A DNA stretch of 54,311 bases from Enterococcus italicus DSM 15952 (GCF_000185365.1 NZ_GL622241.1:1969361-2023671), one strand, 5' to 3'; positions 1 through 9,663 are shown, counted from the stretch's first letter. Notes: generated by a model not told the origin, from the sequence alone. Translations and numbers: made by a program.

Positions 1-267
1 ATCGTTGTGCTGCGACAACTTTTATATCATAACATCGTTTCAACGTGATGTCAACAACTAATTTTTATTTTTTTAAATTTCAGTTGTTGTCCTATGTTAG
101 CGACTTGATTATCATATCAAATGCAATGTTATTTGTCAACATGTTTTTTGAATTTAAAAACTGTTTTATCAGTATTTAAACGCCTTGTAACAAGTCAACT
201 TCGTTATATTACCATCGATAGTGGCAGCCGTCAACGTTTTTTAATTTAATTATTAAAATAATCGTAA
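1..267. other. AT-rich intergenic region, no gene seen
   Basis: No convincing reading frame, RNA gene or promoter was recognised here. It lies beyond the terminator of the polyphosphate operon and may be the flank of a gene outside the window. Confidence 0.4.
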
Positions 268-314
268 AAAAATCGCCGGTATAGCTACTCAATGCGCTAT
301 ACCGGTGATTTTTT
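268..314 (-). terminator. Intrinsic terminator of ppk1
   Basis: A strong hairpin (GCCGGTATAGC at 275-285 pairing with GCTATACCGG at 295-304) is flanked by A-runs on the left and T-runs on the right. It lies about 25 bp past the ppk1 stop codon and would end the ppx-ppk1 transcript; it could work in both directions. Confidence 0.85.
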
Positions 315-338
315 AGATTGTTTCCTTCATTTCGCTCG

Positions 339-2462
339 CTATTTCTTCCATAAATGACGAATACGTTTCACCCAGGTTGGACGATTTTCTTGTGATTCTG
401 GGTATTTTTTTGGTTGAATGGCTTGTTGTTCAATTGCATTGGCTACAAATGTCGCTTGTGCCGAAAAGAAAGAAGTGCTCACCTTTCTTTGATACGTTCC
501 ATCATTTTGCAAATAATAGGATTTATAGTCATCCTTTTGATAGATTTGGACAATATCGGCCATTTTTTGTTTGGCCTTGGCTTCCTCAATAGGGGCAGCT
601 ATTTCTACTCGCAACATCATATTACGGGTCATCGCATCCGCCGATGATAGCCAATACTCTTCATGATCGGTTACAAAAGAATAAACGCGGCTATGCTCTA
701 AAAAGCGCCCAACAATACTTTTTACTTCTATTGTCTCACTTTTATCTGGAATACCTGGTCTTAGACAGCAAGCACCGCGAATAAGTAAATGAATCGGTAC
801 TCCCTTTTGACTTGCTTCATATAAACTTTGAATAATCACCCGATCAGTGAGTGAATTCATTTTAAAAAAGATAGAACCCGTCTTTGTTTTTTCGTAGTAA
901 TCCGCCGTTGCTGAGATTTTTTCTATTAACATTTGGCGAATGCCTTCTGGTGAGACGGCTATTTTTTGATAGTCGGGGCGTTCTCTATATCCACTCAAAT
1001 AATTAAAAAAGGCGGTGACATCTTCGACATAAGAAGTATGAGAGGAGAACAAACTAAAATCAGTGTAAATCCTTGCCGTCGATTCATTGTAATTGCCGGT
1101 ACCAATATGTACATACTGTTGCAATTGATTCCCGTTTTTCTTGACTACTAAGGTCGCTTTACTATGTGTTTTTAAATGCATTAAGCCATACGTAACATAA
1201 CAACCCGCTTCTTCTAATTCTTGGACCCAATGTAGATTATTTTCTTCATCAAAACGCGCCTTCAACTCAACCAGCGCAGTCACTTGCTTGCCTGCTCTAG
1301 CAGCTGACTTCAACGCTTCGACAATCCGTGAATTTTTTGCCATGCGGTACAACGTCTGTTTGATGGCAATCGTATGTGGATCTCTAGCAGCCGTCTCAAT
1401 AAAAGAGACGACTGACTCGTAGGAATCATACGGGTGCTGAATAAGTACATCTTGTTTATCTAATGTCTCATACAATTTGGTACCAAGCCATTGTTGATTG
1501 ACATAAGGTCGAAACACTGGAAAAACCGCGTCAATGCCTTCTTTACTTAATTCTTCTAAATAAGAGAACAAATACGTCAAATCTAAAGGACCCGGTATGC
1601 TATAAATGTCTCGATCTTTTAACTCCAACATGTGGGTTAAAAACGCAATATCCACACTTTGTCTATCCTGTAGTTCAGAAATTTCTAATCGAGAAGGCAA
1701 TCCTTTCGAGCGCTCTTGAATGTATTCTTCCATTTGGATGAATAGATTTTCTTCTGTGTCTTCTTCAAAAGCTAAATCCTTGTCATACGTAATTCGAAAG
1801 ACAAATGAATGTACAATCTTCCAACCGACAAATAATTGCGCTAAATGTTGTTCAATCAAATCCTCAATCAAAATTACTTGCTTCATTCCTTCGACTTGGA
1901 TATACCTTGGAAACAATGCTGGTAGAGGGATAATCGCTCGTTCTTCCCGATCACCATCTTTTACCCGCACAAGTAGATGGGCTTTTTTTTCGACAATTTT
2001 AGGGAAGGCATGATACGCGTCAAGAGCAATTGGCGTAAGTGACGGCAAAATCATCTCTTGGAAATAAGCAGTCATCTTCTCTTTAGCTGTATCGGAAAGC
2101 TCTTGGTACGCCACTGTCTCATACCCCATTTTTGCTAAATCACTAAGTAAACTTTGATAAAGTGTGTATTGCTCGGATACATTTTCTGTTTGGATGGCAA
2201 AGAGTTTTTCAAGTATCTCTTCTTGTGTCCAACCCGTGCGAGAGTCTACTTTTTCTCCAGACATACGCGCCAGGCTCTGAATTCCTGGTACTCGAATCAT
2301 AAAAAACTCATCTGCATTGTTGCTTGCAATAGCTAAGAAGCGCAACCGCTCTATTAGCGGATTTTTTTCATCTTTTGCCTCCTGAATAACACGCTTATTA
2401 AATAATAACCAACTTAAATCACGATGAAAATAATCTCTGGACGTATAAGGAGAATCTTGCAC
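339..2462 (-). CDS. ppk1: Polyphosphate kinase 1 (PPK1)
   Basis: Makes inorganic polyphosphate from ATP (reversibly), in the cytosol. The protein has the PPK1 layout: N-terminal helical domain (RDLSWLLFNKRV), middle domain, and two phospholipase D-like C-terminal domains. The autophosphorylated histidine is in LKTHSKATLVVKK (about residue 433), followed by HIGTGNYNE. Length of about 707 aa is normal for the family. The frame is open from a GTG at 2486, inside the end of ppx, but a second GTG at 2462 is preceded by AAGGAG about 10 nt upstream, so I use 2462. Even so it follows ppx almost directly, suggesting translational coupling in one operon. The family call is secure; the start is less so. 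Confidence 0.93.
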   Translation of the reverse strand: MQDSPYTSRDYFHRDLSWLLFNKRVIQEAKDEKNPLIERLRFLAIASNNADEFFMIRVPGIQSLARMSGEKVDSRTGWTQEEILEKLFAIQTENVSEQYTLYQSLLSDLAKMGYETVAYQELSDTAKEKMTAYFQEMILPSLTPIALDAYHAFPKIVEKKAHLLVRVKDGDREERAIIPLPALFPRYIQVEGMKQVILIEDLIEQHLAQLFVGWKIVHSFVFRITYDKDLAFEEDTEENLFIQMEEYIQERSKGLPSRLEISELQDRQSVDIAFLTHMLELKDRDIYSIPGPLDLTYLFSYLEELSKEGIDAVFPVFRPYVNQQWLGTKLYETLDKQDVLIQHPYDSYESVVSFIETAARDPHTIAIKQTLYRMAKNSRIVEALKSAARAGKQVTALVELKARFDEENNLHWVQELEEAGCYVTYGLMHLKTHSKATLVVKKNGNQLQQYVHIGTGNYNESTARIYTDFSLFSSHTSYVEDVTAFFNYLSGYRERPDYQKIAVSPEGIRQMLIEKISATADYYEKTKTGSIFFKMNSLTDRVIIQSLYEASQKGVPIHLLIRGACCLRPGIPDKSETIEVKSIVGRFLEHSRVYSFVTDHEEYWLSSADAMTRNMMLRVEIAAPIEEAKAKQKMADIVQIYQKDDYKSYYLQNDGTYQRKVSTSFFSAQATFVANAIEQQAIQPKKYPESQENRPTWVKRIRHLWKK

Positions 2463-2469
2463 CGATTTC

Positions 2470-4020
2470 TCACTCCTTCTTCTCACTTCTAGTAAACTCT
2501 AATTTCACTGACTTATTGATTACTGCTTCAAAATTTTTCTTTTGACGATTTGCACGATACGATTCAGCCAATGGTTCCTTCGACCAATCAATAGCTAGGA
2601 CATAACTTTTTTTATCCTTTGTTAAAGAGATACTGCAGATTTCATTAACTCTTGTAATCAATAACGACTCGGTGAATTTAATCAAACTCCCTGCTTGACG
2701 AATTAAACTCAATTCTTGAGAGCTAAACCAATCCGGTACGTTTTGCAAAAACTTGCGGGTCAGCGATTTGTTTTTGTAACTAGCCAATAAAGCGAGTGCG
2801 ACGCGTTCTTTATGCGTGAAGCCATTTAAATTGCTATTTGCTAGTAAGTAAAACGAATGCATCGAGCTATCATCTTCCTCTATATAAGAGCCAATATGAT
2901 ACAAAAAAGCAGCATAGTAGACATATTGCAATAATTTAGGATCAAGCGTCACAAGTCCTTCCTCTTGGCAAAGCGTCAAGAGTTTTTCTGCTAATGCTCT
3001 GCGCTTTTGCGCTAATGCTACATCGATACCGTAGCTTTCGGTCATCCGCATCAGCACACCTTCAACGACTCGATCTGGATCATATACTTGCTCGGTCGTA
3101 TTACTTAATTCCTTCAAAAGCAATCCTTCACGCAATCCTTTATTACAAAAAACAAATTTTTCCGCTTCTGTTATTTCACAAAGCGCCAAAAAAGTGAGGT
3201 TCGCTGGCAAAATAATATCGGCACGATCTTTACTTAAGCCGTCTAAATTTTGTAACTCTGCTAAGGTCAAGCTTTGAAACAATTCACTTGTTTCATTCAA
3301 GTTCGCTTTCGTCATTTCATATTCATGGATACCTGATAGTGGATAATTCGAAACAATCTGATAGACACTAGCAATATTACGAGCACTTCCCCCGATGCCA
3401 ATGATCGGCACATCACGTGGTTTTATCCATTTTTGACTAGCAAACTGTTTTCGCACATAGTCTTTTGTTTTTTTTATTGCTTTTGAATCATTGGGTTCTT
3501 TATTTTGAAAAAAGAGATTTTTAAGCGTGACCACACCAAATGGGAAGCTATGAGAATGTTGAATCTGGTTGTCTTTAAAGTACGTCACCTCCGTACTGCC
3601 TCCGCCCATATCGACCGTGTATCCTTCCGAGAATTGTGTTGTCCGTACGACGGCGTATTGGCCATAATAGGCCTCTTCTTCTCCTGATAATAGTCGCAAG
3701 TTGAGCTTTGTTTGTTCCGCTACTTTTGCCAATACTGCTTGCCGATTGGTTGCTTGTCGGATAACTGCAGTAGCCGTAGCTATAATTTCATCCACGTCAA
3801 ACTCGGAAAGAATCTCTTGAAAAAGCTGAATCACTTCAACTAATTTCGCTGTCCCTGACTCACTTAGTTCTTGGTTTTCATCTAAGTACTGATACAGACG
3901 AGCAGGCAATTTCACATTTTGCAATTGAGAAATATTTCCTACTGGGCTCACTTGGTAAATGACCAAACGAACGGTATTCGAACCAACGTCAATAATCGCG
4001 ACTTTTTTCGTTTTTCCCAC
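2470..4020 (-). CDS. ppx: Exopolyphosphatase, Ppx/GppA family
   Basis: Releases phosphate from the ends of polyphosphate chains (or acts on pppGpp in GppA relatives). The N-terminus shows the ASKHA phosphate loop IDVGSNTVRLVIY, and the second conserved block is TVDMGGGSTEVTYF. The C-terminal half is an HD-like helical domain (ALALLASYKNKS). At 516 aa it has the long two-domain form. It starts with GTG after a good GGAGG site. It overlaps or abuts ppk1 downstream, so synthesis and breakdown of polyphosphate are encoded on one transcript. Whether it prefers polyphosphate or pppGpp cannot be told from sequence; the ppk1 neighbour favours polyphosphate. Confidence 0.9.
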   Translation of the reverse strand: MGKTKKVAIIDVGSNTVRLVIYQVSPVGNISQLQNVKLPARLYQYLDENQELSESGTAKLVEVIQLFQEILSEFDVDEIIATATAVIRQATNRQAVLAKVAEQTKLNLRLLSGEEEAYYGQYAVVRTTQFSEGYTVDMGGGSTEVTYFKDNQIQHSHSFPFGVVTLKNLFFQNKEPNDSKAIKKTKDYVRKQFASQKWIKPRDVPIIGIGGSARNIASVYQIVSNYPLSGIHEYEMTKANLNETSELFQSLTLAELQNLDGLSKDRADIILPANLTFLALCEITEAEKFVFCNKGLREGLLLKELSNTTEQVYDPDRVVEGVLMRMTESYGIDVALAQKRRALAEKLLTLCQEEGLVTLDPKLLQYVYYAAFLYHIGSYIEEDDSSMHSFYLLANSNLNGFTHKERVALALLASYKNKSLTRKFLQNVPDWFSSQELSLIRQAGSLIKFTESLLITRVNEICSISLTKDKKSYVLAIDWSKEPLAESYRANRQKKNFEAVINKSVKLEFTRSEKKE

Positions 4021-4150
4021 TACTTCTCCTCCGTTTCTCTTCCACTCTTATCATACTAAAAAATAACCAACTTTACACAATGAATCACTTCAATCTCTTG
4101 GAAAATTGCAAAAATTCTGTAAAAAAGAAGTAAACCTTACGTAAACAAAA

Positions 4151-4185
4151 CATGATCACCTTTCCAAGATGGAAAAGCAATCATG
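4151..4185 (-). terminator. Intrinsic terminator after the PPK2 gene
   Basis: CATGATnnCnTTTCC pairs with GGAAAnGnnATCATG around a short loop, followed on the minus strand by a T-rich run. It separates the PPK2 gene from ppx. Confidence 0.75.
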
Positions 4186-4191
4186 TTTTTC

Positions 4192-5070
4192 TTATTCTTC
4201 CTTTTCCAAAACCTTTTTGCTTCGCTCGAGCGCAGCCTCTTGCTCCGCCGACACACTTGGAAATGCTAAATCCATCTTTGCAAATTGCTCATTGATAATC
4301 TCGCTGACCAATAAACGCGAGGTCCACTTGTCATCAGCGGGAATAATGTACCATGGGTTGGCTTTGGTTGCCGTCGCTTTGATGGCTTTTTCATAGGCAT
4401 CTTGATAATCATCCCAATATGTCCGTTCCTTCATATCTGATTCGGAGAACTTCCAGTTTTTTTCTGGCAACTCGATTCTACGTAAGAAGCGATTTTTTTG
4501 TTCTTTTTTGGAGACATGCAAGAAAAATTTTAACACGACAAATCCTTCACGCGCTAAATAGGACTCGAACTGCTTAATTGATTTGTAACGATGGGTGTAA
4601 AATTTTTCAGTAATATCTTCTAATGAATCAACCCCAGGTAGACGTTCCTGCAACAAAATTTCCGGATGTACGCGAGTAATCAAGACATCTTCATAATATG
4701 AACGATTAAATATGCCGATGTCACCTCTTCTTGGCACTGCTCGGTGGACACGCCACATGAAATCATGGTCCAATTCCAATGTTGAAGGTTGTTTGAAACT
4801 AGTCACAACACAACCTTGTGGATTGACTCCACTCATGACGTGCTGAATCATACTGTCTTTGCCAGCTGCATCCATCGCTTGGAAGATAATTAACACACCT
4901 TTTCGATCTTGTGCATAGAGCTTTTCTTGGTGGTCTTTTAAATCTTTGATATTTTTTTCAATTTCCTCTTTGATTTCTTCTTTTGATAGCTTTAACTCAA
5001 TGGCCGTTTTGTATTCAGATAGTTGAAAATCTTTTGCTTTGGTCACTTGATATTTTTTTGTCTTAGCCAT
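4192..5070 (-). CDS. Polyphosphate kinase 2 family protein
   Basis: PPK2-type enzymes move phosphate between polyphosphate and nucleotides (usually making ADP/ATP or GTP from polyphosphate). The P-loop is FQAMDAAGKDSMIQHV (Walker A AGKDS near residue 70). Other family blocks are FNRSYYEDVLITRVHPE and the lid region RTYWDDYQDAYEKAI. Length 292 aa fits a single-domain PPK2. It is the first gene of the polyphosphate group but has its own terminator, so it is probably a separate transcript. With ppk1 and ppx next to it, the cell can make, hydrolyse and spend polyphosphate. AMP versus ADP preference cannot be assigned safely. Confidence 0.9.
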   Translation of the reverse strand: MAKTKKYQVTKAKDFQLSEYKTAIELKLSKEEIKEEIEKNIKDLKDHQEKLYAQDRKGVLIIFQAMDAAGKDSMIQHVMSGVNPQGCVVTSFKQPSTLELDHDFMWRVHRAVPRRGDIGIFNRSYYEDVLITRVHPEILLQERLPGVDSLEDITEKFYTHRYKSIKQFESYLAREGFVVLKFFLHVSKKEQKNRFLRRIELPEKNWKFSESDMKERTYWDDYQDAYEKAIKATATKANPWYIIPADDKWTSRLLVSEIINEQFAKMDLAFPSVSAEQEAALERSKKVLEKEE

Positions 5071-5194
5071 ACGCTCACCATCCTTTCTTCTATTAGACAG
5101 CGTTTTCGTTTATTCAGCAAGTCAAACGCTTATTTGCTATTTTTCAGCTTGTTATTTGGATTGACACAGCTACCCGATCATTTCAGATCGTTCT

Positions 5195-5228
5195 AAAAAA
5201 AGAGTGTGACAACTGCTCGTCGCACTCC
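5195..5228 (-). terminator. Intrinsic terminator of the methionine operon
   Basis: GAGTGTGAC (5203-5211) pairs with GTCGCACTC (5220-5228); read on the minus strand it is followed by a run of T. It lies downstream of the last gene of the metA cluster. Confidence 0.8.
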
Positions 5229-5285
5229 CTTAGATTCCAAAGTCACCCCATTGGCAATACTATGGATCCCATTCGTACGGGTCAA

Positions 5286-6380
5286 TTACTCAAAGACGTT
5301 CGCAGCTCGCGCAAAGTCGGCAATAATATCATCAGCGGACTCAATTCCCACTGACACACGCAACAAATCAGGTGTTAAACCGTATGATTCGCGCAATTCT
5401 TTCGGAATATCTGCATGAGTTTGTGTCGTTGGGTACGTAATTAGCGTTTCTACTCCTCCTAGACTTTCGGCAAAAGTCACCAATTCAAACGCCTCTAAAA
5501 ACGCGCCTACTTTTGATTCATCCACGACACGAAGACTAACCATCGCTCCTTTGCCAGGATAGATGACTTCTTTGATGCCTGAAAGTTGCTTCAAGGCAGC
5601 CACGATTGCTTGAGCATTGGCTTGTTGCTTTTCAAAGCGCAATGGGAACGTTTTTAGACTACGGATGAACAACCAACAGTCAAAGCTACTTAAAGATGGC
5701 CCAATTGTATTGGATAGAAAGACTAAGCGTTCGCCTAATTCTTTGCTTTTCGCAACAACCACCCCTGCTAGGATATCGTTGTGGCCAGTTAAGTATTTGG
5801 TCGCTGAATGAATCACTAAGTCTGCCCCTTCATCCAATGGTTTTTGAATCAGCGGAGTAAAGAACGTATTGTCGACAATCAATAACGCTTGGTTTTGATG
5901 TGCCAAGTCAGCAACTGCTCGGATATCCGTCTCAGCCATAAGTGGATTGGTCGGTGTTTCCAAAAACACTGCTGTAACTTCTGGCGAAAGCTGCTCTGCT
6001 AACTCCTCTAATGAAGAAAAATAACCAAAAGAAGCAATCCCGCGTTGCTCTAATTCTTGAAAATAGCGGTAACTACCCCCGTATAAATCACGCGAAACCA
6101 AAAAGCGACTACCATTATCAAATAAATCAAAAACCAAAGCAATCGCACTCATCCCTGAGCTTGTGACAATTGCTTGGGCGCCATTTTCCAGTACTGCCAA
6201 GCCTTCTTCTAAAATATCGCGCGTAGGATTTTTGGTACGTGTGTAGTCATACCCTGTACTTTGCCCTAGTCCTGGATGAGCAAAGGTAGTCGATAAATAA
6301 ATTGGTGCACTGACAGCTCCTGTTTGCTTATCAGAGCGATTGCCAAGTTGTGCTAAATACGTGTCAAGATTGCGTGTCAT
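5286..6380 (-). CDS. Cystathionine gamma-synthase / beta-lyase (Cys/Met PLP enzyme)
   Basis: A PLP-dependent trans-sulfuration enzyme of the Cys/Met metabolism family. The PLP lysine is in SATKYLTGHNDILAG, with SSGMSAIALVFDLF and the IVDNTFFTPL block upstream. At 364 aa it is slightly shorter than the usual 380-400 aa. It probably joins O-acetylhomoserine and cysteine to cystathionine (MetB role) or cleaves cystathionine (MetC role); sequence alone does not separate these. It is the third gene of metA-lyase-this gene, 13 bp after the previous stop, and the transcript ends at the hairpin just downstream. A GGAGA site precedes the ATG. Confidence 0.85.
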   Translation of the reverse strand: MTRNLDTYLAQLGNRSDKQTGAVSAPIYLSTTFAHPGLGQSTGYDYTRTKNPTRDILEEGLAVLENGAQAIVTSSGMSAIALVFDLFDNGSRFLVSRDLYGGSYRYFQELEQRGIASFGYFSSLEELAEQLSPEVTAVFLETPTNPLMAETDIRAVADLAHQNQALLIVDNTFFTPLIQKPLDEGADLVIHSATKYLTGHNDILAGVVVAKSKELGERLVFLSNTIGPSLSSFDCWLFIRSLKTFPLRFEKQQANAQAIVAALKQLSGIKEVIYPGKGAMVSLRVVDESKVGAFLEAFELVTFAESLGGVETLITYPTTQTHADIPKELRESYGLTPDLLRVSVGIESADDIIADFARAANVFE

Positions 6381-6393
6381 TTTTCCGTCTCCT

Positions 6394-7584
6394 TTATTGC
6401 TTTGCAGCGAGTATGAATTGCTTTAATGCCTGTTTGATAATATCCGGTGTGGTTGCCAAATTGATTCGGATGTAATGCTTGTAAGCTGGCGAAAACCATT
6501 CCCCATAATCAATGGCTAACTTGGCCTTTTCTTGTATGAACTCTTTCACCGATTCTCCTGCTAGGACAGACTCAATATTTAGCCAAGCTAGATAGGTACC
6601 TTGTAGCGGGCTAATCGTGATTTCAGGAAACGCTTCTTGTAAAGTTGATTTGATGAATAAGTAATTTTCTTCGATGACTTGCAGAAAGGCTTGATGCCAC
6701 TCATCACTACTTTGGTAAGCAGTTTTTGCTGCGACTTGTCCCAAGACACTGATTTCTGTTTGTCGATGCTGCTTTGCCCACTTTTGAAACTGGGTCCGTA
6801 GTGCCTCATCTGGAATCCAAATATGCGAGTGCAACAAGCCCGCAAAATTAAAGGTTTTTGATGGGGAGTTGCAGACAATCAGATCACGAAAGCCCACTTC
6901 TTTAGCGACGGTCAAAGCGGAGACAAACGTATGATTGTGTACGACTAAGTCTGAATGAATTTCATCTGACAACAAGCGCACATTGTATGTTTGACATAGA
7001 CGTAAGACCGCTTGTAACTCATCTTTGGTCCAAACACGGCCAATTGGATTATGCGGTGAACACAAAATAAACAACTGAATATTTTTCGCCTTAAACAGCT
7101 CTTCCATTTTCACTAGATCCATCGTATAGTCCTCATCATCGTTTAACAAAGGTGCTTCTACTAACCGACGCTTTTGGTCTTTAATACTATTAAAAAACGG
7201 ATAGTACACAGGTGTTTGGATCATAATGCCGTCTGCTTCATTAGTGAAACAGGCAATCAAATCATAAAGCGACTGAACCACCCCAGTCGAAAAGATGAGC
7301 CATTCTGCTTTGACTTGCGTGCCCTCATGGCGGTCTTGCCACCCTTGATAGCTAGCGACATAGTCAGCTGAACGAATAGAGTATCCATACGCGCCTTCAT
7401 CCACACGCTTCACCAGTGCGTCTTTGACTACTTGATCAGTCGAAAAATCAGCATCCGCTACCCATAATGGCAATAACTCATCGGATCCAAAGCGTTCCTT
7501 TAAGGCATCCCACTTTAATGAATCTGTTCCTTTTCTAGTAATTGCATACTTGTCAATAAATGTCTTTGTGTCCAAATCGCTCAC
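6394..7584 (-). CDS. MalY/PatB-type aminotransferase, cystathionine beta-lyase
   Basis: A fold type I PLP enzyme (396 aa). The PLP lysine is in NSPSKTFNFAGL, and the substrate-binding blocks LLPLWVADADF and LCSPHNPIGRVW are typical of the MalY/PatB C-S lyase group. The likely role is to release homocysteine from cystathionine. It sits between metA and a cystathionine synthase-like gene on one T-box controlled transcript, which supports a methionine role. The first possible start is a GTG that overlaps the AGGAG site; a TTG three codons later has better spacing, so the exact start is uncertain by three residues. Confidence 0.87.
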   Translation of the reverse strand: MSDLDTKTFIDKYAITRKGTDSLKWDALKERFGSDELLPLWVADADFSTDQVVKDALVKRVDEGAYGYSIRSADYVASYQGWQDRHEGTQVKAEWLIFSTGVVQSLYDLIACFTNEADGIMIQTPVYYPFFNSIKDQKRRLVEAPLLNDDEDYTMDLVKMEELFKAKNIQLFILCSPHNPIGRVWTKDELQAVLRLCQTYNVRLLSDEIHSDLVVHNHTFVSALTVAKEVGFRDLIVCNSPSKTFNFAGLLHSHIWIPDEALRTQFQKWAKQHRQTEISVLGQVAAKTAYQSSDEWHQAFLQVIEENYLFIKSTLQEAFPEITISPLQGTYLAWLNIESVLAGESVKEFIQEKAKLAIDYGEWFSPAYKHYIRINLATTPDIIKQALKQFILAAKQ

Positions 7585-7586
7585 TC

Positions 7587-8540
7587 CTATTCTTCCAATT
7601 GATACTCATCTGGATGATGAAATTCCGCTTGACCGACTTGAGTTAAATCAAACGGTGTCCGTTGATACACATCATTTACCCAATTCATGAAGAGCAAGGA
7701 TGCATTTGAACGCCAAGTGTTCGGAATCGTTTCATTGTGTTGGTCATCTTCTTGATAATAATACTGCGGCTTTTCTGTTGCGACACCTGTTTGTTGATCA
7801 CGCAAATACTCTTCTTCCAATGTCTTTGTATCATATTCAAAATGCCCGAGCAAAAAGATATTTTTTCGGTTGTTAGATACTAAGATGCTCGGGCCAGTCT
7901 CTGCACTTTTTGCCAAAACAGTCAACGGTGTGTTGGGTATTTGTTCCTCACAAATGCCGGTATATCGAGATTGGGGGGAAGCAAAAGGATTCGAAAAGCC
8001 TCTTAGCAACGGATGAGCATGCACGATAGTTTGCGAAAACACGCCAAACAATTTTTTCTCATACAATGTTTTTTCAATACCGTAATGATGAAACAACCCC
8101 GCCTGCGCTCCCCAACAAATGTGTAAGATTGACGTGCAATGCGTCTGGCTCCAGCTCATGATTTCGACCAACTCCGACCAATAATCAACATCCTCAAAAG
8201 GCTTTTGTTCCACTGGCGCACCGGTAATGATCAACCCATCTAAATTTTCTTTCATCATCTCTTTCGGTGTCCGATAAAATTTTTTCAGATGATTCTCATT
8301 CGTATTTTTACTTTTATGATTCGCCATGCGTACCAAGCGAATATCCAATTGCAACGGACTCATTGAAAGCAGTCGTAATAACTGGGTCTCCGTTTGAATT
8401 TTTTTTGGCATTAAATTAACAATGCCGATTTTTAGCGGCCGAATATCTTGTCTTTGTGCACTTTGATCACTTAGCGCAAAGATGGATTCCTTTTTTAATA
8501 TTTCAGCAGCTGGTAAATCTCGAGCGATGATAATTGGCAT
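7587..8540 (-). CDS. metA: Homoserine O-acetyltransferase (MetA family)
   Basis: First committed step of methionine synthesis: acylates homoserine. The nucleophile is C142 in HICWGAQAG. Residue 111 is Glu (GAPVEQKPFEDVDYW); in this family Glu here is linked to acetyl-CoA use and Gly to succinyl-CoA use, so O-acetylhomoserine is the predicted product. This fits the O-acetylhomoserine sulfhydrylase encoded at 33454-34755. The start follows GGAAGGAAG. The gene lies directly behind a T-box leader and leads the three-gene methionine operon. Confidence 0.93.
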   Translation of the reverse strand: MPIIIARDLPAAEILKKESIFALSDQSAQRQDIRPLKIGIVNLMPKKIQTETQLLRLLSMSPLQLDIRLVRMANHKSKNTNENHLKKFYRTPKEMMKENLDGLIITGAPVEQKPFEDVDYWSELVEIMSWSQTHCTSILHICWGAQAGLFHHYGIEKTLYEKKLFGVFSQTIVHAHPLLRGFSNPFASPQSRYTGICEEQIPNTPLTVLAKSAETGPSILVSNNRKNIFLLGHFEYDTKTLEEEYLRDQQTGVATEKPQYYYQEDDQHNETIPNTWRSNASLLFMNWVNDVYQRTPFDLTQVGQAEFHHPDEYQLEE

Positions 8541-8564
8541 AGCTGTCTTCCTTCCTATAAATAC

Positions 8565-8826
8565 AAAAAAGCCCCTTTACCGTCAAACGATAAAGGGACG
8601 TCAAATACGTGATACCACCCTAGTTCGTATTACTCTCACAAGCAATACCTCACTTAGTATTAAATACTGAGTCATTTAACGGTAACTAGCCGTCTGCAAC
8701 GCGTGAACGATGCAAATACTCAGAGTTCATCTTCATTTCTTACTATCTGTCTCCATTTCCACTATCAGGAGTCTCTTGAACAAGCAAGTAAATTACTCTT
8801 CTCATCACAGTACTTCTCATATTATT
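8565..8826 (-). ncRNA. T-box riboswitch, probably methionine specific, upstream of metA
   Basis: On the minus strand the T-box sequence AGGGTGGTATCACG is at 8608-8621 and the terminator GTCCCTTTATCG / CGGTAAAGGGGC with six T follows (about 8563-8598). A candidate specifier ATG lies in AGAAATGAAG (ATG at 8734-8736). The other T-box in this window has the same GAAATGAA context. The 5' end is placed from the promoter. Uncharged tRNA-Met would favour read-through into metA. Confidence 0.88.
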
Positions 8827-8832
8827 TTCATC

Positions 8833-8862
8833 ATTCTATAATGAATAGACGCCATTTGTCAA
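8833..8862 (-). promoter_or_regulatory. Promoter of the metA T-box transcript
   Basis: Minus strand -35 TTGACA (8857-8862) and -10 TAGAAT (8833-8838) with 18 bp between them; it overlaps the last codons of the HAD phosphatase gene. Confidence 0.7.
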
Positions 8863-9632
8863 ATCCAACCAAATTTTTTACACGCATAGTAAATTCCATC
8901 CTCGGTATTCGCCTTCGTGACAAAGCTCGCTTGCTCCTTTAATTCTGGCACGGCATTACCCATCGCGATACTTGTCCACCGCTTGTCAAACATCACTAAA
9001 TCATTCACATCATCGCCAAAGACCACGACGTCTTCGATTGGCGCTTGGAGTTGCTTCATCATATGAAGAATACCGACATTTTTATCATCAAATTGATACA
9101 TTAAGTAATCTGGTACATAGTATAAATTGGCTAAGGTATCTTGGGATGGTAACTTTTCGTGACCGTGCTTTGGCAGAGCGAAATACATTTTATAAATTGC
9201 GTCGACTTCATCAATATCTAGAGTCGAATTAATCACGTAATTCGTCGGTTCTTTACGTTCTCCGACTTGCTCACGAAATAAATCATTCGGCGCGTATACG
9301 TTAATCGAATCATCCAATGCTAAAAGCGAACCAACGCCGGCTTCTTGCGCTTCCTTGTAGATTTGTTTCGCCTTAGCCAGATCAAGCGAACGATTTTCAC
9401 GTAAGATTCGATCGATAACGATTGCTCCTCCACCGGCACACACCATATTATCAATGCCGAGTGTTTCCATCAAAGGGACAGCCTTATAATGGGCCCGACC
9501 AGTCGCTATCGCCACAAAATGTCCTCGAGCCTGCAACTCTGTTAATGCAAGTTGTGCACTTGGAACGATTTGATTGGTGGTGCGGTCTGTCAACGTTCCA
9601 TCAATATCAAAAAAGAAATATTTTTTCTCCAT
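8859..9632 (-). CDS. Cof-type HAD-IIB family phosphatase
   Basis: A haloacid dehalogenase-type hydrolase, probably acting on small sugar phosphates, nucleotides or flavin-type substrates. Motif I is FFDIDGTLTD, motif II is AIATGRA, and motif IV is VFGDDVNDLVMF. At 258 aa with a C2 cap inserted after motif II it has the usual Cof/YkrA form. I choose the ATG at 9632 because GGAG lies 8 nt upstream, rather than the TTG two codons earlier. The substrate cannot be predicted. It lies between the methionine and antiporter transcripts with no obvious functional link. Confidence 0.85.
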   Translation of the reverse strand: MEKKYFFFDIDGTLTDRTTNQIVPSAQLALTELQARGHFVAIATGRAHYKAVPLMETLGIDNMVCAGGGAIVIDRILRENRSLDLAKAKQIYKEAQEAGVGSLLALDDSINVYAPNDLFREQVGERKEPTNYVINSTLDIDEVDAIYKMYFALPKHGHEKLPSQDTLANLYYVPDYLMYQFDDKNVGILHMMKQLQAPIEDVVVFGDDVNDLVMFDKRWTSIAMGNAVPELKEQASFVTKANTEDGIYYACKKFGWI

Positions 9633-9663
9633 CAACAACGCTCCATTCTTGTTTCCCTTTATT

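Noticed and set aside
1-267. Possible RNA gene or array-like repeats in the first 267 bases (short TTGT and CAAC words recur)
   Set aside because: No stable fold, regular period or known RNA signature was found by eye.
8703-8942. Plus-strand open frame in the metA leader
   Set aside because: It is antisense to the T-box RNA and the HAD gene end, with no ribosome binding site.
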